A stretch of DNA of 64,000 nucleotides from Chromatiaceae bacterium (GTDB lineage: Bacteria > Pseudomonadota > Gammaproteobacteria > Chromatiales > Chromatiaceae), in NCBI GenBank assembly GCA_024235415.1, contig JACKML010000012.1, forward strand, positions 1-64,000, given 5' to 3'. The stretch's first letter is position 1, and the number at the start of each line of letters is the position of its first letter. Made by a program: the position numbers and the translations under genes. This document shows positions 60,500-64,000 of this stretch, piece after piece. Below the pieces are notes generated by a model. That model had not been told where the DNA came from. It saw only the letters and a program-made list of their open reading frames with translations, and made no database searches.

Positions 60500-61315
60500 A
60501 TGAAAAATGTCCGCAGGCTTGGGCCTTTGCGCGTGCAAACGGTGTGGATTTCCGATGTACACCTTGGGTTTCGTGGTTGCAGCGCAGAAACGCTGCTTGA
60601 TTTCCTCCACCATACCGAGTGCGAGACCCTCTACCTGGTTGGCGATATCGTCGACGTATGGAACATGAAACGTGGCCTGTATTGGCCGCAGGCACACAAC
60701 GACGTCATCCGTACGATCCTGGGAAAGGCGAAACGCGGGACCCGCGTCGTATTCGTCCCGGGCAACCACGACGAGGTCTTCCGTGATCATGTGGGTACTC
60801 ATTTCGGCAATGTCGCGATCCTCGAAGAGGTTATCCACGAGACACGCGACGGCCGCCGGTTCTTTATCGTCCACGGCGACGATTTCGACGGCGTCGTCAC
60901 CTGCCATCCATGGTTGGCAAAGCTCGGCAGTCACGCCTACGACTGGCTGCTGGCGAGCAACCGTTACCTCAACATCGTGCGCCGCCGCCTTGGTATGGGC
61001 AATTGGTCGTTGGCCGGTTTTCTCAAGCGCAAAGTCAAGAATGCGGTGAGCTACATCAGCGGTTTCGAGGAGGCGGTGGCCCGCGATGCCAAGCGACGTG
61101 GCGTCGATGGCGTGGTCTGTGGACATATTCACCATGCCGAGATCCGTGACATCCATGGCATCCGGTATCACAACTGCGGCGACTGGGTGGAGAGCAACAC
61201 GGCGCTGATTGAACGCTTCGACGGCAGCGTCGAACTGGTGCATTGGGTGGTGTCAGACGTGGCTTCGGCAGAAGCCGGAGAAAAGCCGCCAAAGGCGATG
61301 CGCCTGACCGGGTGA
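60500..61315 (+). CDS. UDP-2,3-diacylglucosamine pyrophosphatase-like metallophosphoesterase
   Basis: A 271-residue calcineurin-type phosphoesterase. Metal-binding motifs are WISDVHLGFRG, LVGDIVDVWNMK, VPGNHDEVFRDHVG, FIVHGDDFD and VCGHIHHAEIRDI, with HNCGDWVES near the end, the layout of LpxH-like enzymes that release lipid X in lipid A synthesis. Closer to the LpxH2/YbbF-like group by its VWNMKRGLYWP insert; the physiological substrate is inferred. Confidence 0.85.
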   Translation: MKNVRRLGPLRVQTVWISDVHLGFRGCSAETLLDFLHHTECETLYLVGDIVDVWNMKRGLYWPQAHNDVIRTILGKAKRGTRVVFVPGNHDEVFRDHVGTHFGNVAILEEVIHETRDGRRFFIVHGDDFDGVVTCHPWLAKLGSHAYDWLLASNRYLNIVRRRLGMGNWSLAGFLKRKVKNAVSYISGFEEAVARDAKRRGVDGVVCGHIHHAEIRDIHGIRYHNCGDWVESNTALIERFDGSVELVHWVVSDVASAEAGEKPPKAMRLTG

Positions 61316-61381
61316 TCGTTGCGACGACGGTGCCGGGACCCGGTGTGACCGCCGGCTCACGTACCGGCGGCAGGAGGCTGA

Positions 61382-62572
61382 TCACGCCGACTCGATGGCG
61401 CCGTTGCGATCACCGGCGTATGCCGCAGTGCAGCCTTCATAGACTTCGAGCAGGCGTGCCGTGGTCGCCCGGACACTCCAGCCGGCGGCCTTTGCGGCCG
61501 CCTGTGCACGTAGCCGAGCATGCAGTGCCGGATCATCGAACAGGCGACACACCTTGTCGGCGAAGTCGTCGACGTCCTCGGTAGCCACAAGCCCGCCACG
61601 TCTGTCGGCCATGACCTCGGCGGTACCCATCACGGCAGTCGAGACGACTGGTGTGCCTGCCTGCATTGCCTCGAGCAGCACCAGCCCCTGCGTTTCGGTG
61701 TTGGACGCGAAAGTGAAGACGTCACCCGCTGCATAGCAGTCGGGCAGATCGTGTTCGCGCGACAGGTAGCCAACGAACCGGACGTGGTGGTCCAGACCCA
61801 GTGAGGTGCTCAGCCTGCGCAGGTGCCTGGTCGCCGGCCCTTCGCCGGCGATGACCAGTAGGCTGCGAGGGTGCGAGCGGCGCACCCGATCGATCACGCG
61901 CAGCAGGAAGCCTATGTTTTTTTCATACGCGACGCGGCCGACATAGAGCATCAGCTGCCGGTTGGTGGCGATGTTGTGGCGTGCGCGAAAGCGCGTACCG
62001 TCTCCACTGCTGAAAGCGCCGGCCGGGATACCGGTGGGGATGATGCTGGCCGGTGCAGTGATGCCGTAGCCGTGCAACACGTCGAGCATCGGCCGGGTAG
62101 GTACCACCATGGCGTCGAGGACCGCGCATTGCGTACGAGAAAATTGCCGCGCCGCGTAGCGCAGGACCTTGCGGGGAAGCCACGGAAGGTACTTGTCCAG
62201 GTATTCCTCGAAATAGGTGTGGTAGGTCTCGACCACAGGAATCCCGAGTTGCCGGCTCAGCCAGATTCCTTCGTAGTGCGCGGCGAACGGCGTGTGAATA
62301 TGGATGATGTCAAAGTTGCGCCTGTGCAGCTCGGGGAGGTGCCGGCGCAGCGAGCGCCGCTGCATCAGGCGGTCTTCCGGGTCGACGAACAGGTAGCGTG
62401 ACGGGATGCGGATAACCTCGAAGTGGTCATCGAGCGGGGTGGGGTAGGCGGGGGCGATCAGGGTGACTTCGTGGCCCTGCTGCTGCAGTTCCCGGGCAAA
62501 GGTGCGAATCGATGTGGAAACGCCGTTGACCCGCGGAAAGTAGACATCGGAGATCTTGAGGATACGCATCAT
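61382..62572 (-). CDS. Glycosyltransferase family 4
   Basis: A 396-residue GT-B enzyme. It starts MMRILKISDVYFPRVNGVST, has VETYHTYFEEYLDKYLPWLP, the second-domain start LMLYVGRVAYEKNIGFLLRV and the donor-binding motif FASNTETQGLVLLEAMQAGT with the EX7E glutamates. Members add sugars to diacylglycerol or to a lipid-linked chain (for example glucosyl- or digalactosyl-lipids). It sits next to the LpxH-like gene, convergent, in an envelope-lipid context. Confidence 0.9.
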   Translation of the reverse strand: MMRILKISDVYFPRVNGVSTSIRTFARELQQQGHEVTLIAPAYPTPLDDHFEVIRIPSRYLFVDPEDRLMQRRSLRRHLPELHRRNFDIIHIHTPFAAHYEGIWLSRQLGIPVVETYHTYFEEYLDKYLPWLPRKVLRYAARQFSRTQCAVLDAMVVPTRPMLDVLHGYGITAPASIIPTGIPAGAFSSGDGTRFRARHNIATNRQLMLYVGRVAYEKNIGFLLRVIDRVRRSHPRSLLVIAGEGPATRHLRRLSTSLGLDHHVRFVGYLSREHDLPDCYAAGDVFTFASNTETQGLVLLEAMQAGTPVVSTAVMGTAEVMADRRGGLVATEDVDDFADKVCRLFDDPALHARLRAQAAAKAAGWSVRATTARLLEVYEGCTAAYAGDRNGAIESA

Positions 62573-62700
62573 CGGCGGATTACATCGCGGATCCGCGACA
62601 GGATGATGAACGCCGGATGACGTTTGTGCGACAGGCCAGGTGAAAATTGCGGTCCTGGGTGCAGCCAGGTCGGAAGCCGAACGGTCGCAGACTCCCCTGG

Positions 62701-63291
62701 TTATCCGCAAAGCGCCTCGAAACGTGCCTTAAATGCGTGCTCGCGCATCGACTCGGCCTGTGCCTTGTCGGCGATCGCGGGTGATTCCTCCCAGGTCCCG
62801 GTGGCATGGTTGTATACCGAGAAGCGGTACTGTTTTCCCATCTTGAACACCTTGCTGACGTCCTTGGCGGCCTGCGCCATGGCCTGCATCTTGTTGAGCC
62901 CCTTTGGGATGCCGGCATGGGCGATCGATTCACCGTTGGGCGCGATCGGTGCCGACTCGATGCCGGCCTCGGCAATCTCGATCCGGTGGTCGCGTGTTTC
63001 ACCAGCCGGGTTGAGTTCCACGGTGACCACTTCGGGGACGCGTGAAAGGATATACCCGGCCATCAGCCGCCCCAGGTTGTGGTCCTGGTTCTCCAGTGCG
63101 GTCAGCAGCTTGTTGGCGGCGATCTGGGCGCGCAGCATCTGATCGGGCCGTTCGACCCATTCGCGGTTGACCTGCCAGCCCCGATCCATGTCGCTGTCCA
63201 TCTTGGCAAAAAAGTCCTGCGCCTGGCTTATGAACGCCTCTGGCACATTGAGTTCCAGCAATTGGTCGTCGATCACTACGTTCAGTATCAT
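62701..63291 (-). CDS. Conserved protein of unknown function
   Basis: A 196-residue soluble protein starting MILNVVIDDQLLELNVPEAF. It has helical segments (FISQAQDFFAKMDSDMDRGW, AQIAANKLLTALENQDHNLG) and a C-terminal part KVFKMGKQYRFSVYNHATGT. The frame is open far upstream but the sequence there is not protein-like, so ATG 63291 is chosen. It is divergent from the PKHD-type hydroxylase gene (60 bases between starts). Confidence 0.65.
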   Translation of the reverse strand: MILNVVIDDQLLELNVPEAFISQAQDFFAKMDSDMDRGWQVNREWVERPDQMLRAQIAANKLLTALENQDHNLGRLMAGYILSRVPEVVTVELNPAGETRDHRIEIAEAGIESAPIAPNGESIAHAGIPKGLNKMQAMAQAAKDVSKVFKMGKQYRFSVYNHATGTWEESPAIADKAQAESMREHAFKARFEALCG

Positions 63292-63351
63292 CTCGATTGT
63301 CCCGGACAGCGGTGGCTGGGGGATTGTACCGCCCATGGGAGATGGATCCAG

Positions 63352-64000
63352 ATGCTGATCGAGATACCGGAGCTGCTCAACAGCGCACAGTTGGCCAAGA
63401 TACACGAGTCGATTGCGCAGGCACGCTTCGTCGACGGGCGACTCACTGCCGGCATGGCGGCGAGCAAGGTCAAGAACAACGAGGAGCTGGCACAGGAGCC
63501 GGAACTGCTGCAGCGTCTGTATCGGATCGTGATGGCCAGCGTCGGGCACAGCGAGGTCTTTCGCAGTGCGGTGTTGCCGGCCAAGGTGGCCGATTTCATC
63601 TTCGCGCGTTATCAGCCGGGGATGCGCTACGGCGACCACGTGGACGACCCGATCATGGGGCAGGGGCCGCGCTTTCGCAGCGACGTGTCGATGACGATCT
63701 TCCTCAACCCACCGGACACCTACGACGGTGGTGAACTGGTGATCCGTACGCCATTCGGCGACCAGCAGGTCAAGTTGCCGGCGGGGCATGCGGTGGTGTA
63801 TCCCTCGGCGAGCGTGCACCGTGTGGCCGAGGTCAGTCGCGGCGAGCGTCTGGTGGCGTTGACCTGGATCCAGAGTTTCGTGCGTGATGCCGCACGGCGC
63901 GAACTGTTGTACGAACTGGATCAGTCGCGTCAGCAGTTGTTGCGCAGTGATCCGGAGACGGATGTGACCAAGAATGTCGACCGCTCTTACGTGAATCTGT
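63352..64000 (+). CDS. PKHD-type Fe(II)/2-oxoglutarate hydroxylase (PiuC/YbiX-like), 3' end cut
   Basis: 216 codons are visible and the frame is still open at the window edge; family members have about 226 residues, so only a short tail is missing. Motifs are MLIEIPELLNSAQLAKIHES, ARYQPGMRYGDHVDDPIMGQ (His and Asp iron ligands), VSMTIFLNPPDTYDGGELVI, and VVYPSASVHRVAEVSRGERL (distal His and the 2-oxoglutarate-binding Arg). PiuC-like proteins are often found near TonB-dependent iron receptors. Confidence 0.92.
   Translation, partial: MLIEIPELLNSAQLAKIHESIAQARFVDGRLTAGMAASKVKNNEELAQEPELLQRLYRIVMASVGHSEVFRSAVLPAKVADFIFARYQPGMRYGDHVDDPIMGQGPRFRSDVSMTIFLNPPDTYDGGELVIRTPFGDQQVKLPAGHAVVYPSASVHRVAEVSRGERLVALTWIQSFVRDAARRELLYELDQSRQQLLRSDPETDVTKNVDRSYVNL

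Overview
The window is GC-rich (well over 60% G+C by eye), densely packed DNA from a proteobacterial chromosome. Gene order yebC-ruvC-ruvA-ruvB-ybgC-tolQRAB-pal-cpoB-queE-queC, a BepA-type protease, an LpxL/HtrB-type acyltransferase, PabB, GalU and a sox cluster (soxY-soxZ-soxA-soxX, no soxB or soxCD here) point to a Gram-negative, sulfur-oxidising gammaproteobacterium of the Chromatiales/Sedimenticola/Thiodiazotropha type. The taxonomic call is inference from gene content and order, not from a search.

Layout. 1-731: 5' part of an HDOD-like gene. 0.85-12.2 kb: housekeeping block with the Holliday-junction genes (split by an aldo/keto reductase and a DUF6064 membrane protein), the Tol-Pal envelope system and queuosine synthesis. 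12.3-13.7 kb: YeeE/YedE transporter, tRNA-Lys(UUU) and a clean terminator. 13.9-28.0 kb: an accessory redox block (below) ending in a decayed IS3-type transposase. 28.4-35.7 kb: alpha/beta hydrolase, metK, ornithine-decarboxylase-type enzyme, Host_attach protein and Lon-like protease. 35.9-40.9 kb: FIST sensor protein plus a giant hybrid histidine kinase. 41-49.6 kb: OmpA-like protein, PhhB, PabB, GalU, small metal-site protein, rhodanese, lipid A acyltransferase, and a VWA protein with a tail-acidic partner. 49.6-53.1 kb: sox cluster with a decayed second soxZ behind it and an unannotated 33-codon ORF with a perfect Shine-Dalgarno in front of it. 53-64 kb: BepA, MoxR/VWA pair, several conserved proteins of unknown function, two 2-oxoglutarate/Fe(II) oxygenases, a cold-type LpxH-like phosphoesterase and a GT4 glycosyltransferase.

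The most interesting part is 13.9-28.0 kb. A sensor kinase with a c-type heme motif (CLECH) in its periplasmic domain and its sigma-54 activator are divergent from a run of genes that carry two good -24/-12 (sigma-54) promoters and matching TGACA-N3-TGTCA inverted repeats. The genes encode, in order: a secreted five-repeat protein, a small aromatic secreted protein, a secreted protein built from 112 Met-X-Gly triplets (about 28% Met after the signal peptide), a pentaheme cytochrome c, a Tat-exported DmsA-like molybdoenzyme (putative Ser Mo ligand, odd Cys-Cys-His-Cys FS0 motif), a DmsB-like four-cluster ferredoxin, two TorD-type chaperones, a cytochrome c551-like protein and a multi-cluster ferredoxin. 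There is no DmsC quinol anchor; the pentaheme protein takes its place.

Working model (inference): periplasmic electrons move between c-type cytochromes and the DmsAB-like enzyme, and the Met-X-Gly protein is either the physiological S-oxide substrate/redox buffer (methionine residues oxidised and re-reduced, analogous in concept to the MrpX/YedY1 hypochlorite-scavenging pair of perchlorate reducers) or a metal-binding or structural partner. All coordinates, motifs and counts were read by eye; no database search was run.
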